Virus record (IMG/VR): IMGVR_UViG_3300037156_000035 | Coordinates: 1-36,119 of that record | Origin: a virus | Direction: 5' to 3' (one strand) | DNA: 36,119 nucleotides | Part shown: piece by piece, positions 1 through 8,066 of the stretch | How the letters are laid out: every line of letters begins with the position of its first letter | How positions within the stretch are numbered: position 1 is the stretch's first letter | The notes under the pieces: generated by a model | What the model was told of the DNA's origin: nothing | The model's database searches: none | The model's input: only the letters and a program-made list of their open reading frames with translations | Made by a program: the position numbers and the translations under genes

Positions 1-126
1 CCATTTGTCGTTCCTTTAATATATACAATGTTATTTGAGGCAGTCGTCAATTGAAGCGCATTTAGAGATCCTGTGCCCGATAATGTCATTGCTCCAAATG
101 TAGGAGTGCTAGATGTTGCTATTGAT
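1..126. repeat. 126-bp terminal direct repeat (circular overlap), left copy
   Basis: The first 126 bases are identical to the last 126 bases of the window (35994..36119). The repeat lies in the middle of a tail-fibre coding frame, not at a gene boundary, and the frame continues correctly when the ends are joined. This is what an assembler leaves when it closes a circular or circularly permuted genome, and it gives a true length of 35,993 bp. A genuine short terminal repeat is possible but less likely inside a coding frame. Confidence 0.93.
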
Positions 127-1871
127 TGAGGCAAACTTAATGTAACAGCTCCAGTAGGGGCGCTTGCTATAACCTGATTAGCAGTCCCAGTAATACTGGA
201 AACCGTACCAGCTGTAGTTGCCAATGTACCACTTGTTGGGAATGTCACATTAGTCGCACCAGTCATAGTAAATACAGAGGCAAACGCACCAGACGTTGCC
301 AGTGTTCCGGCTAAGGTCAAGGTATTAGAGCCGTTATTTACCCCGGTTCCACCCAATACAGGGGAAACAATTCCTGATAAATTTACAGTTATTGAACCAC
401 TACCATTCGCGACTGTAATGTTTGTACCTGAATTAATTGCAGCAGCAACGGGCGCTCCAGATGTAGTGCCTACTAATATCTGCCCAGCAATTAATGGTAC
501 CCATGCAGGAAGTCCCGATCCATCGGTAGTCAATACGCCTTGGTTGGCAATCGTTAAGCCGCTTAATGTGGTTCCAGCAGCTGCATAATAAGCAATTTGA
601 TTTATCAAACCCGGATTAACTATACCGGAGGCACCAGAGGTAAAGGCCACAGTTCCATCGGCATCAGGAAAGGTTACAGTTCGGCTGGTTGCAGTATTTG
701 CAAAGGCAAATGTAGTTGAATGTTGAGCCGATGTACCGCTTTCAATTATCAGTGGGGATGTATTTTGTGATACAAAAATATGTTGGCCAGTAAGTTGCGC
801 ACGATAAAGCATGCCTATATTGGTATCTGTTCCTAATGCGCCAATTTCTACGGGATTTCCTGTAGGGCTGTTATTCACCGCCATGTAATTTACAGCACTT
901 GGATTAAGATTCATTTGGAATATAACATTACCATTGGAATCAAAAATTGTTCCTGCTGTAAGGTTCAAGGTATTGAATGTCACGTTACTCGTTGGCGCAA
1001 TATCTTGTGGTGTTGACAGGATAATATCCGTACCTGTAACAGGAGTTCCTGAAGTACCATTTACTAAAACCTGACTAGGAGTTCCTTGAAGACTCAATAC
1101 TGTGCCATTTGTATAAGCAACAATACCATCCGTGTCTTGCCAAGTAGCTGTTCGGTTAGCTGTAAGGGTTGGGATGCTAAAATTTAATCTAAAGATATTA
1201 GAAATAACATTAGGTTCCATGTAGAAAGGAATGGAACTTGTTTGACTTTGAACAGCTACTGCACCAGAACCTTTGCCAGTGATCGTTAAATCAATATTTG
1301 TTCCAACTCCAGCAGACGAGATTATAGGAGCGCCCGGATCAATGGATGAAGTCAGTACAATATAATTGTTTGCAGTAATCCCAGCTGTATCAAATCCAAC
1401 TACGATATTACCATTAATATCTTTCACGCCAGCGGGTGATTGGAAATATCCAGTAAAGCCCGGTCCATAATAATCGGTGCCATTGACAGCTATATCGAGC
1501 GTCGCAACGCCTAAAGTTATGGTTTGCTTCAGTATGCCGTTTGCCAAAGCACCTAAGTTTTGCGCATCAGGTAAGCTTGAGTCAGCCGTGTAGGTTACAA
1601 ATGGGCCTTGAGTGAATGCACTCTCTTGCAACTGAGTCCATTGACCTAGAATCGCATCGTAATACTCATAGAGCTGATCGTCTGTATTAAATCTCAGGCG
1701 ATAGTTTATGGCCGACGATGGTGCGGGTCGGTCTGCTGTAGAACCGGGAGGTAAAAAAGTCCAAGGATTGTTAAATAGCACGTTTGCGCCGCTTAATAAT
1801 CCCGGTACTTTGTCATTGTTGGCAATGTCACCGCCAGCCGTCATCTGACTAAACTTTATAGTGTCTACCAT
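1..1871 (-). CDS. Tail fibre protein, N-terminal and central part (runs off left edge)
   Basis: Large virion protein, probably a host-binding fibre. The ATG at 1869..1871 follows an AAGGA ribosome site in the gap after the preceding gene. The frame stays open to base 1 and rejoins the frame at 35399..36119 through the terminal overlap, giving 821 aa in all. The N-terminus begins MVDTIKFSQM. The sequence is rich in G, T, S and N and carries the low-complexity repeats usual in phage fibres, including two copies of a PQ(D/S)IA...TF element near residues 290 and 580. The product is likely a trimeric beta-rich fibre at the tail tip; the receptor cannot be told. The fibre call rests on composition, repeats and position after the ejection genes, where P22 has its tailspike. 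Confidence 0.8.
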   Translation of the reverse strand, partial: MVDTIKFSQMTAGGDIANNDKVPGLLSGANVLFNNPWTFLPPGSTADRPAPSSAINYRLRFNTDDQLYEYYDAILGQWTQLQESAFTQGPFVTYTADSSLPDAQNLGALANGILKQTITLGVATLDIAVNGTDYYGPGFTGYFQSPAGVKDINGNIVVGFDTAGITANNYIVLTSSIDPGAPIISSAGVGTNIDLTITGKGSGAVAVQSQTSSIPFYMEPNVISNIFRLNFSIPTLTANRTATWQDTDGIVAYTNGTVLSLQGTPSQVLVNGTSGTPVTGTDIILSTPQDIAPTSNVTFNTLNLTAGTIFDSNGNVIFQMNLNPSAVNYMAVNNSPTGNPVEIGALGTDTNIGMLYRAQLTGQHIFVSQNTSPLIIESGTSAQHSTTFAFANTATSRTVTFPDADGTVAFTSGASGIVNPGLINQIAYYAAAGTTLSGLTIANQGVLTTDGSGLPAWVPLIAGQILVGTTSGAPVAAAINSGTNITVANGSGSITVNLSGIVSPVLGGTGVNNGSNTLTLAGTLATSGAFASVFTMTGATNVTFPTSGTLATTAGTVSSITGTANQVIASAPTGAVTLSLPQSIATSSTPTFGAMTLSGTGSLNALQLTTASNNIVYIKGTTN

Positions 1872-1895
1872 CACGAATCCTTGTGATTATGGATG

Positions 1896-2231
1896 TTATC
1901 CTTGAAGTTGTCTTAATGAAACTCCGATATAAGCGATAGCATCTGGTGTAATAAAGTGTAACACATCACCGCCTCGAACATATCTTTTATGAGGTTTGAA
2001 CTCGTTGTATTGCTGAGTACCAACACTCCCGCCAGCAGGAACAACAGGTGTCGCATTCTTACAAACATAGACATTTGATTCAGAAGCATACTCAAATAGT
2101 GCTTGGAATTGCTGTAGTTCTGTTCCGGGAATTGTCCATGTTTGTTCAGAATTCACAGTACAGGCAACTTGAGCGCATGTATCACTGAATGGTTGTGTAT
2201 CTAGGTAATTCGCATTATATGCAATAGTCAT
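1896..2231 (-). CDS. Hypothetical protein between two tail-fibre genes (111 aa)
   Basis: I do not recognise the family. It starts MTIAYNANYL after an AAGGA site, has no signal peptide or membrane segment and contains three cysteines. It lies 16 bases after the 549-aa fibre gene and 24 bases before the 821-aa fibre gene, all in one orientation. Position suggests a small virion or fibre-associated protein, such as an adaptor or chaperone, but this is inference from neighbours only. Confidence 0.72.
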   Translation of the reverse strand: MTIAYNANYLDTQPFSDTCAQVACTVNSEQTWTIPGTELQQFQALFEYASESNVYVCKNATPVVPAGGSVGTQQYNEFKPHKRYVRGGDVLHFITPDAIAYIGVSLRQLQG

Positions 2232-2247
2232 TTTCTATCCTTAGTTA

Positions 2248-3894
2248 TTATTCAAATCTGATACATTTTGACATAAACATGGTCAACTGAGTTATGTTGA
2301 ATGGCGTTCCGCTGCCAGTCGATGTCGTTGTAGTTGGCCCGTTAGAGGCAATGACAATTGGATTTGGCCCGGCTATGACAGAAGCACTTCCTAGTCCAAG
2401 GGCCACACTATGCGTATGTCCTACTAATTCACCTGATTGCATGGTATGCGTTGCTTCGCCCGTCACCCCTCCGATACCACTATTGGTCACAGTTACGATT
2501 CCTGCGCCTCCAGCACCTGCAACCACATAATCACGTTGATCATAAACATTGAATGTAGTCGAACCATCTCCGTTTGGAGCTGCAAAGAATCGGACTACTG
2601 ATGCTCCAGAAATAGTGGCTGCAGCTGACATAGTGATTGTTGTGCCACTGATGCCTGAAATTGTTGTTGATGAAGGTATGCCATTCCCTTCCAATGGCAT
2701 GCCTATGCGATATTGGGCGGATGATGCAACTGTAAATGTAGTCATGGTGCTTGTTAATGTTACTGTTTCCGTCTTGGTCATTGCTTGAAATAACAAATTA
2801 AATGCAGATCTGCTATAAGCCGTCCCATCACATAATAAATAATGCGCTGGCGTTCCAAACCCACCATATTCAATTACAGTACCTACGGGCACTATGGGAT
2901 AAGCTGTATTATAGGTTTGATCAATTTGACGGTTAATTGAGTCTTGAATAAAACTTTGTTCAACCGGCATGTCTTCGACTATCAATTGTATTGATGTAAC
3001 ATAAATATCTATGTTGCTTGGTATCGAGAGCTCATAATCGATGTATGCAGCAGGCGGTAAATCTGTATTGGTTGATTCAGGCAATAGACCAACGCCTGTG
3101 TATTCATTTAGGCTTGTATTTAAGCGAACAACGTTTAATACGTTTGCCAAAAGCGAACCATTTGAATCAAATAAATTGGCATTAATGGGCCCTATAGAAA
3201 CTGAATCAGATCCAATTTCAGCGGTGAGTGTTGACGATACATATTTGTTAGCCCATAGCATTCCATTCTGAACGAATCTCTGCCTTAAAAAGGCCGATCC
3301 AGACGTCCAGCCACTTAACTGCAATCGCAGTGCATACGGCGCATTAGAGGTATTTAGCTCAAGATCATTAAATGGAACTTGGGTTATCGTTGCGGTTCCT
3401 GTTCCTGACAATTCCAAGAACCAACCGGGCCCAATTTGTATTGGATCGGGATCAGTGCCAGTAAATGTATATGTAGGAGCAGCAGTTGTACCAAAATCAA
3501 TTAGCGCAAACTGAGGATTGGTGATTTGATTGCTTGATGCAAACGCTACTGTATCCACAGGTGTTGATCCACCATCTCCGGCCACATAATTCTCAACTAA
3601 ATATATCAATGGATCACTTTGTGATGGCTCACCTAGACCGATATGCTGGCGAAACTCTAAGCGATAAACCACTCCTGATTCGAAGTATACATTGTTTGGA
3701 AGGGTCCCATTTCCTAAGAACTGAATAGGGTTAGTCCATGGGGTTTCTAAGTCTGGATCTTGATAGACAGTTAACGGGATATAAGGGATAACATTGCTCA
3801 ATACCCACAGGTAATAGGTATCGTCAAAGATGCGACCAGCTAGGTTGAACTCCGCCCAAATGGGGTTGCTTCCCCTGATTCCCAAACTAGCCAT
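2248..3894 (-). CDS. Tail fibre/tip protein with a tail-collar-type C-terminal domain
   Basis: A 548-aa virion protein. Two Met codons stand together; the second (3894) is chosen because AAGGAG lies six bases before it but only three before the first. Residues 1-320 form a beta-rich body. From about residue 335 the sequence resembles the phage tail collar domain: a GTVIEYGG stretch, LLCDGTAYSRSAFNLLF, then GDGSTTFNVYDQRDYV, and a GHTHSV motif near 493. The collar domain is split at the loop before GDGSTTF by an insert of about 63 residues (376-438). That insert is related to segments in the 156-aa and gp4-like proteins of the same phage. The protein probably sits at the tail tip or as a side fibre. 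Confidence 0.8.
   Translation of the reverse strand: MASLGIRGSNPIWAEFNLAGRIFDDTYYLWVLSNVIPYIPLTVYQDPDLETPWTNPIQFLGNGTLPNNVYFESGVVYRLEFRQHIGLGEPSQSDPLIYLVENYVAGDGGSTPVDTVAFASSNQITNPQFALIDFGTTAAPTYTFTGTDPDPIQIGPGWFLELSGTGTATITQVPFNDLELNTSNAPYALRLQLSGWTSGSAFLRQRFVQNGMLWANKYVSSTLTAEIGSDSVSIGPINANLFDSNGSLLANVLNVVRLNTSLNEYTGVGLLPESTNTDLPPAAYIDYELSIPSNIDIYVTSIQLIVEDMPVEQSFIQDSINRQIDQTYNTAYPIVPVGTVIEYGGFGTPAHYLLCDGTAYSRSAFNLLFQAMTKTETVTLTSTMTTFTVASSAQYRIGMPLEGNGIPSSTTISGISGTTITMSAAATISGASVVRFFAAPNGDGSTTFNVYDQRDYVVAGAGGAGIVTVTNSGIGGVTGEATHTMQSGELVGHTHSVALGLGSASVIAGPNPIVIASNGPTTTTSTGSGTPFNITQLTMFMSKCIRFE
2584..2772 (-). repeat. Recurrent 63-aa beta domain, copy A (inside collar domain)
   Basis: Residues 376-438 of the fibre protein follow the pattern TETVTLTS..TFTV...Y..G...GNGIP..T.I..I...TI....ATISG.SV..F. 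The same pattern recurs at 7716..7901 and 10351..10536. Protein similarity is clear over the whole length, and short DNA stretches such as the ACATTAAC encoding part of VTLT are also shared. Confidence 0.85.
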
Positions 3895-3914
3895 CATTAA
3901 CTCCTTTTAAATGC

Positions 3915-3943
3915 TTCCAATTTGCTCAACCTTGAGCTATAAT
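3915..3943 (+). promoter_or_regulatory. Putative sigma70 promoter for the small plus-strand gene
   Basis: A perfect TATAAT at 3938..3943 stands 17 bases after TTCCAA (3915..3920), a weak -35. It lies in the only gap where a plus-strand gene begins inside the late operon, and an AGGAGG site follows at 3954. The leader would be very short. Confidence 0.5.
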
Positions 3944-3966
3944 GCCCTTTTTTAGGAGGGTTTGTT

Positions 3967-4140
3967 ATGTTATGGTTAATACCTATGTTATTTTTTATTG
4001 GTTCTATTCGTATCTATAATAATTTAACTTGTACAGAAGGTTGGTACAAAGAAAACTGGTCAACATTCTTCAAAAGAGTGATATTCGGTAAGTTGCATTG
4101 TAAAGAATTTAACATCACCGATGACCGCCAACAAGATTAA
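3967..4140 (+). CDS. Small plus-strand membrane protein inside the late operon (57 aa, moron-like)
   Basis: This 57-codon frame starts at ATG 3967 after a consensus AGGAGG site (3954..3959) and ends in TAA at 4140. It overlaps the 3' end of the converging 596-aa gene by 26 bases. Residues 1-17 (MLWLIPMLFFIGSIRIY) form one hydrophobic segment, followed by a soluble part with two cysteines and several aromatics. The frame, the ribosome site and the TATAAT promoter all point against the surrounding late transcription. That is the layout of a moron, a small gene expressed on its own. A role in superinfection exclusion or envelope modification would fit but is not shown. Confidence 0.65.
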   Translation: MLWLIPMLFFIGSIRIYNNLTCTEGWYKENWSTFFKRVIFGKLHCKEFNITDDRQQD

Positions 4141-5905
4141 GTTCTAAGGGTTTTTTGTCCTGTTCTCCTGCTGCTTGGGAAACCCCCTTTGTTAAAGCCG
4201 TTAAGAAGGCAACAAGCTTCAGATGTTTTCCAGATATTTTATTAATATCCTGAAGCTGTTTTTGCCAATCTTTACTGGTAATGAACTCAATTGCTTTCTT
4301 GTCATTTTTTCCTCCAGTAAAAATATGTTCGAATGCATTTTCTAAAAATTTTCCTGAAGATCTGGATTGATTCATACCGTATTCTTCTTTCCCCTTGGCT
4401 GTTTTTATAGTTCTCTCTCCGAGAAGCTCTTTAAAAACTAACCGCATATCCTTCAAGTTTTGAACCGCTTCAGGCGCATTTTTTAAGCGACCTAACACTT
4501 CATCAAATTTCTTTTGTGATGCAAGAGCTTGATAAAAGTTAGTTCCATTTATTGCTTTCCGGTCAAAAACCTTTTCCAGTCCTTCACGAACGATTTTTCG
4601 CTCATATAGTGCTCTTGCATTGGCATATTCTGGGAAAGCAGCGTCCATTTGATCACGCATATCTCTCCGAGTATTGGATATGATTCGTGCTTCATTATTA
4701 TTGCCTGCACGTTCAGCTTTGTTGACCATGTCATCCATTGCCCGCTTCACATGATCCCAATAGACAAGACTAGTGGCTTGCGGATCGGCCTGACCTTTTT
4801 TCAATTTAACATTTTTAGGCATCAATGCTTTTAAGCTTTCCTTATAAGCAGGCGTGTTCTCAACGGCGTTTTTAGCCTCTTTAATTATCTCATTATCTTT
4901 GTATTGCAATGGGAAGTCTTGAGGCAAATTCACCTCATTGATACTTTTATATGCTTCCTCAACTTGTTTATCCATCTTTTCGGGTGAATATATTTTATTT
5001 AATGTTGCCTCAATGGCGCGACGTTCACTTTCTTCTCGTCCCTTCAATTTCTGATGAAGAATTTGCTCACCTTCTTCTGTTTTACCAAGCCCCCCTTGTC
5101 GTGATGCGGCAATGCGACTTTCACTTGCTTCGGCAGGTGTTAAATAGTCAAGGCCTAAACGATTTGCGGCAGCCATTTTTTCAGTTGCAAGCGGGGTATT
5201 TGCATGCTTGGCCAGCTCATTAAATCTGTCTTTATCACTTTTCATGCCTCTCCCGCCCAATATGGCGGAGGCTAGACCCACGACTTCAGATCCCGTTTCA
5301 CCCAATCCCAACCCTTTTGCAACATGATGGCCCACAAGACCAAAAGCACCGCCGCCCAGAATTTTAGCAGCAATTCTAGCCTTAGGATTGGTGCTTCCCA
5401 TTAACTGAGTCAAAATACTAAACGGTACTTGAGTGGCTCCTGCCTCAGCTCCTGCTTTGGCTTGATCTTGAGGGGCTTGCGCAGCAGCATACCCAGCTTG
5501 CGGAATAGCCTCAGATATAGCCTTAGATAATAATTTACCTACTCTGGGGATCTTGGTGATAGCTTGACCTGCACGACCCAGTCCAACGCCTGGAAGGGCC
5601 ATTGATGGGCCGTATTGGGTTAACATCTGAACTAATTTATCACCAGAGTCTGGTTTTTCAACTCCAAATAACTTGCTAAAATCATAATCAGATGGCGAGC
5701 CTTCTGGAATACGACCACCTGAAATCTTGTGGGGAAGGTTAGCAAATTCACGACCAGCATTTAAAATACCTATAGCTGGGTCTTTAAGTCCATAGCGGAC
5801 TACCTTATGAAGCAAATTTTCATTGTCTTCAGGTTCAGCTGATTGTCTTCTGGCTATTTCTCGGCGTGCAAGTTCTGCTCGGGCTTGAGATGCTGATGTA
5901 GCCAT
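4115..5905 (-). CDS. DNA ejection protein, P22 gp16-like position (596 aa)
   Basis: Probably an internal virion protein released into the host envelope with the DNA. It starts with TAATG overlap to the preceding stop and has GGAGG six bases upstream. The N-terminus is Ala/Arg-rich. Residues 95-230 are rich in Gly/Ala with several hydrophobic stretches, such as GPSMALPGVGLG and AKILGGGAFGLVG, as expected for a protein that enters membranes. From 240 on it is long, charged and helical with coiled-coil character. Length is close to P22 gp16 (about 600 aa) and it is third in the set of three, the gp7-gp20-gp16 order of P22. The assignment rests on order, size and composition, not on a clear motif. 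Confidence 0.68.
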   Translation of the reverse strand: MATSASQARAELARREIARRQSAEPEDNENLLHKVVRYGLKDPAIGILNAGREFANLPHKISGGRIPEGSPSDYDFSKLFGVEKPDSGDKLVQMLTQYGPSMALPGVGLGRAGQAITKIPRVGKLLSKAISEAIPQAGYAAAQAPQDQAKAGAEAGATQVPFSILTQLMGSTNPKARIAAKILGGGAFGLVGHHVAKGLGLGETGSEVVGLASAILGGRGMKSDKDRFNELAKHANTPLATEKMAAANRLGLDYLTPAEASESRIAASRQGGLGKTEEGEQILHQKLKGREESERRAIEATLNKIYSPEKMDKQVEEAYKSINEVNLPQDFPLQYKDNEIIKEAKNAVENTPAYKESLKALMPKNVKLKKGQADPQATSLVYWDHVKRAMDDMVNKAERAGNNNEARIISNTRRDMRDQMDAAFPEYANARALYERKIVREGLEKVFDRKAINGTNFYQALASQKKFDEVLGRLKNAPEAVQNLKDMRLVFKELLGERTIKTAKGKEEYGMNQSRSSGKFLENAFEHIFTGGKNDKKAIEFITSKDWQKQLQDINKISGKHLKLVAFLTALTKGVSQAAGEQDKKPLELNLVGGHR

Positions 5906-7002
5906 TAACCACCTCCGGCAATTTTATGTAATTCTTCTTCAGTCATTTTTGTGTAGTCTTCAGGAGCCGTAGCTGTTGCTGTGATATTGCCACCATGCAA
6001 TTTAGCCTTAGCATCCTCTTGTCTATTTACAATTTGCTTGCGAATAGTTTGCAATCTTGTTATATAATTTGAATCAGATTCACCTGACTTTCTCAACACC
6101 TTATCCTCAGCTTTTTCGGTTCCAGAATCTGTATTAGGAATGGTATATGCATTGCGAATACCGTCCAGCAACGTGGATACTTCTCCTTTATATGTCGCTT
6201 GCTTATCTCTTTTAAATAGCGCACCGATAGCTTGTCCCGGAACATTCCCTTTTTTAGTCATCTCAATAATATTATCAATAATTGGAAGGGCCGTAGTGGC
6301 ACCTCCAACGACTGCTTGATACTTGGATTTTGTTTTATCGGTTAAAACTTCCCCGGTACCTGATTTATTTTGTTTTTTAATTGCTTCTTTTTTATTGAAT
6401 AAATCAAGTGCAGTTGCTTCTTTTTGCGCAGGAGTTTGCGCAGCAGGTGCAAAAGGATCATATCCCAATTTATGCTTCAAAAAACCCCGAACCAAAGGAT
6501 TGTTCATTAGTGCATCGGGTTGGCTCCCATTATCAGCTGGGGCACTTTCTTGTTGTTGAGCCTCAATTGCTTTTTGTCCAGCAGATATGGGTTGGCCTAA
6601 TGCCATATCATCACCATTATTGGGAGGCACATAGGTATTAGGGGAATCACCACCGTTGACATTTTCACCAGTGCTCTCAACGCCGGTACTAGTATCATTA
6701 GATGCAGGCGGTTGTCCTCCACCTGTTAACATATCCTGTAATGCTTTATATTCAAACATTGGGTCGTTTTTGTGTTTAAGACCTAGCAATTGCTCTTCAA
6801 GAATCTGTCTATTGATTCCAGAGTTAGCACCTAGACGAGACTCTTGTTGCTGTTTAAATGCCATTTCTTGGGCGAACTGATCGGCCTTTTGTTTCAAGAA
6901 TTCTTTCTGGAGCATTTTTTTTAATAAATTGTCAGAAGTATGATGGAATCCTTTAGCAAAGATATCCATTCCACTGCCAACATTAGGAATATTGAGCGCC
7001 AT
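5905..7002 (-). CDS. DNA ejection protein, P22 gp20-like position (365 aa)
   Basis: Probable internal virion protein. It starts at ATG 7002, nine bases after GGAGG, just after the stop of the 192-aa gene, and its own stop overlaps the next ATG. Residues 15-80 are strongly helical and Gln/Lys-rich. Residues 95-180 are Pro/Asn/Gly/Ser-rich and look disordered. Residues 215-350 are helical again and contain a TKSKYQAVVGG stretch. No enzyme motif is visible. Translational coupling with both neighbours and the P22-like order suggest that it is co-assembled and ejected with them. Confidence 0.62.
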   Translation of the reverse strand: MALNIPNVGSGMDIFAKGFHHTSDNLLKKMLQKEFLKQKADQFAQEMAFKQQQESRLGANSGINRQILEEQLLGLKHKNDPMFEYKALQDMLTGGGQPPASNDTSTGVESTGENVNGGDSPNTYVPPNNGDDMALGQPISAGQKAIEAQQQESAPADNGSQPDALMNNPLVRGFLKHKLGYDPFAPAAQTPAQKEATALDLFNKKEAIKKQNKSGTGEVLTDKTKSKYQAVVGGATTALPIIDNIIEMTKKGNVPGQAIGALFKRDKQATYKGEVSTLLDGIRNAYTIPNTDSGTEKAEDKVLRKSGESDSNYITRLQTIRKQIVNRQEDAKAKLHGGNITATATAPEDYTKMTEEELHKIAGGG

Positions 7003-7004
7003 GA

Positions 7005-7583
7005 TTATTTACCTCCAGACAAATAATTTCTTATCAAGTCCTGAATCATAGATGCACCTTGACCAAATACTGTACCGGGAGCGTTTGTTTGGTTGTATTG
7101 TAACTGTGCTGTATTCTGACCCATATTCATATTGTTATTGCTTTGAGTCGTCGCAGCGCCAGCACCAGTGTTGTATACTCCTGAACTTAATCCAGCGCCT
7201 GTTTTGTATTTTTCCATCAAATCATTTAAATACTGTTGTCTATCCTGATTCCCAATTTGAGAGGTTCCTGCCTGAATAGCATTTAATGCAGTATTTGAAC
7301 CACCAAGCCCCATTGAACTGGCAGCATTAAGACCATGTTCTTGAGCCATGGTTTCATTTTGCTTGGCAGCCTCTGATTCATGATAATTTTTAATCCACTC
7401 ATCCTGTAATTTCTCAGGGTGCATTAAATTATCAATGTAAGATTGCAGATTTTTATATTGATCTTGCCCGTTTTGATTATAAGGCTGTACATTGGCCTGC
7501 GCCTTATCGTAATATTCCTTTAGTTTTGCAGCAGCATCTTTATAGCCTTTCTCAGGATGCAAAAAACTGGATAACATACTCAT
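7005..7583 (-). CDS. DNA transfer/ejection protein, P22 gp7-like position (192 aa)
   Basis: It begins MSMLSSFLHPEKGY, a hydrophobic head followed by a helical Lys/Gln/Tyr-rich body. The second half (residues 85-175) is Gly/Ala/Asn/Gln-rich with SSMGLGG and GAGLSSG segments. Small ejection proteins of podoviruses commonly look like this. AAGGAG lies eight bases before the start. It is the first of three tightly packed genes, where P22 places gp7. The function is by position and composition only. Confidence 0.62.
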   Translation of the reverse strand: MSMLSSFLHPEKGYKDAAAKLKEYYDKAQANVQPYNQNGQDQYKNLQSYIDNLMHPEKLQDEWIKNYHESEAAKQNETMAQEHGLNAASSMGLGGSNTALNAIQAGTSQIGNQDRQQYLNDLMEKYKTGAGLSSGVYNTGAGAATTQSNNNMNMGQNTAQLQYNQTNAPGTVFGQGASMIQDLIRNYLSGGK

Positions 7584-7595
7584 GATCTCATCTCC

Positions 7596-8066
7596 TTATG
7601 GATAGGCTGTAGTCGTAAATTGCACTAAAGCCCCGTTTTGCATCCCTACATAAACATTTGTTGTTGTGTCATACAACACAATACCATTGGTGACGCCTAC
7701 CCCATTCGTTGGGATAAATACTAAAACTGATGATCCAGTTATTGTAGCATTAGAATCTAGCGTTATTGTATTAAGTGTGATGGATAAAATATTAGTATTG
7801 TCAGGAATGCCATTTCCTATGACATTGTCCCCAACATTATAAAGAGAACCATCTACGACCGTAAATGTAGGCAAACCAGACGTTAATGTTACTGTCTCAG
7901 TTAGCATGGCATAACCCGGAGCCGTTAAATAATTAAAGGCATTCTGCACATCACCTATCGTTTCATTCAACGTATCAATCAATACCCAAAGCCATTGTAA
8001 AAACTGAGGGTCAAAATCTCCACTAACAATAGGCGCTGAGTCAATTCTATCTAAGAATAAAGACAT
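7596..8066 (-). CDS. Tail-associated virion protein with recurrent beta domain (156 aa)
   Basis: It lies between the gp10-like gene (TGATG overlap at its start) and the ejection genes, where P22 carries the tail needle gp26 and gp14. Residues 1-50 are helical, with the stretch WVLIDTLNETIGDVQNAFNYL interrupted only briefly. Residues 56-117 are a copy of the beta domain also found in the fibre and gp4-like proteins. The last 35 residues (from GIVLYDTT) form a short beta tail. It could be a needle or plug component, but no triple coiled coil long enough for a P22-type needle is visible. A GGAGGGG ribosome site precedes the start. Confidence 0.7.
   Translation of the reverse strand: MSLFLDRIDSAPIVSGDFDPQFLQWLWVLIDTLNETIGDVQNAFNYLTAPGYAMLTETVTLTSGLPTFTVVDGSLYNVGDNVIGNGIPDNTNILSITLNTITLDSNATITGSSVLVFIPTNGVGVTNGIVLYDTTTNVYVGMQNGALVQFTTTAYP
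7716..7901 (-). repeat. Recurrent 62-aa beta domain, copy B
   Basis: Residues 56-117 of the 156-aa protein match copies A and C in the pattern ETVTLT...TFTVVDGSLY.VG..V.GNGIP..T.I.SI...TI..NATI.GSSVL.F. Here the domain makes up about 40 percent of the protein. Confidence 0.85.

Noticed and set aside
1-126. True direct terminal repeat as in T7-like phages
   Set aside because: The repeat sits inside a fibre frame that is continuous across the join, and the gene set is of the headful-packaging P22 type.
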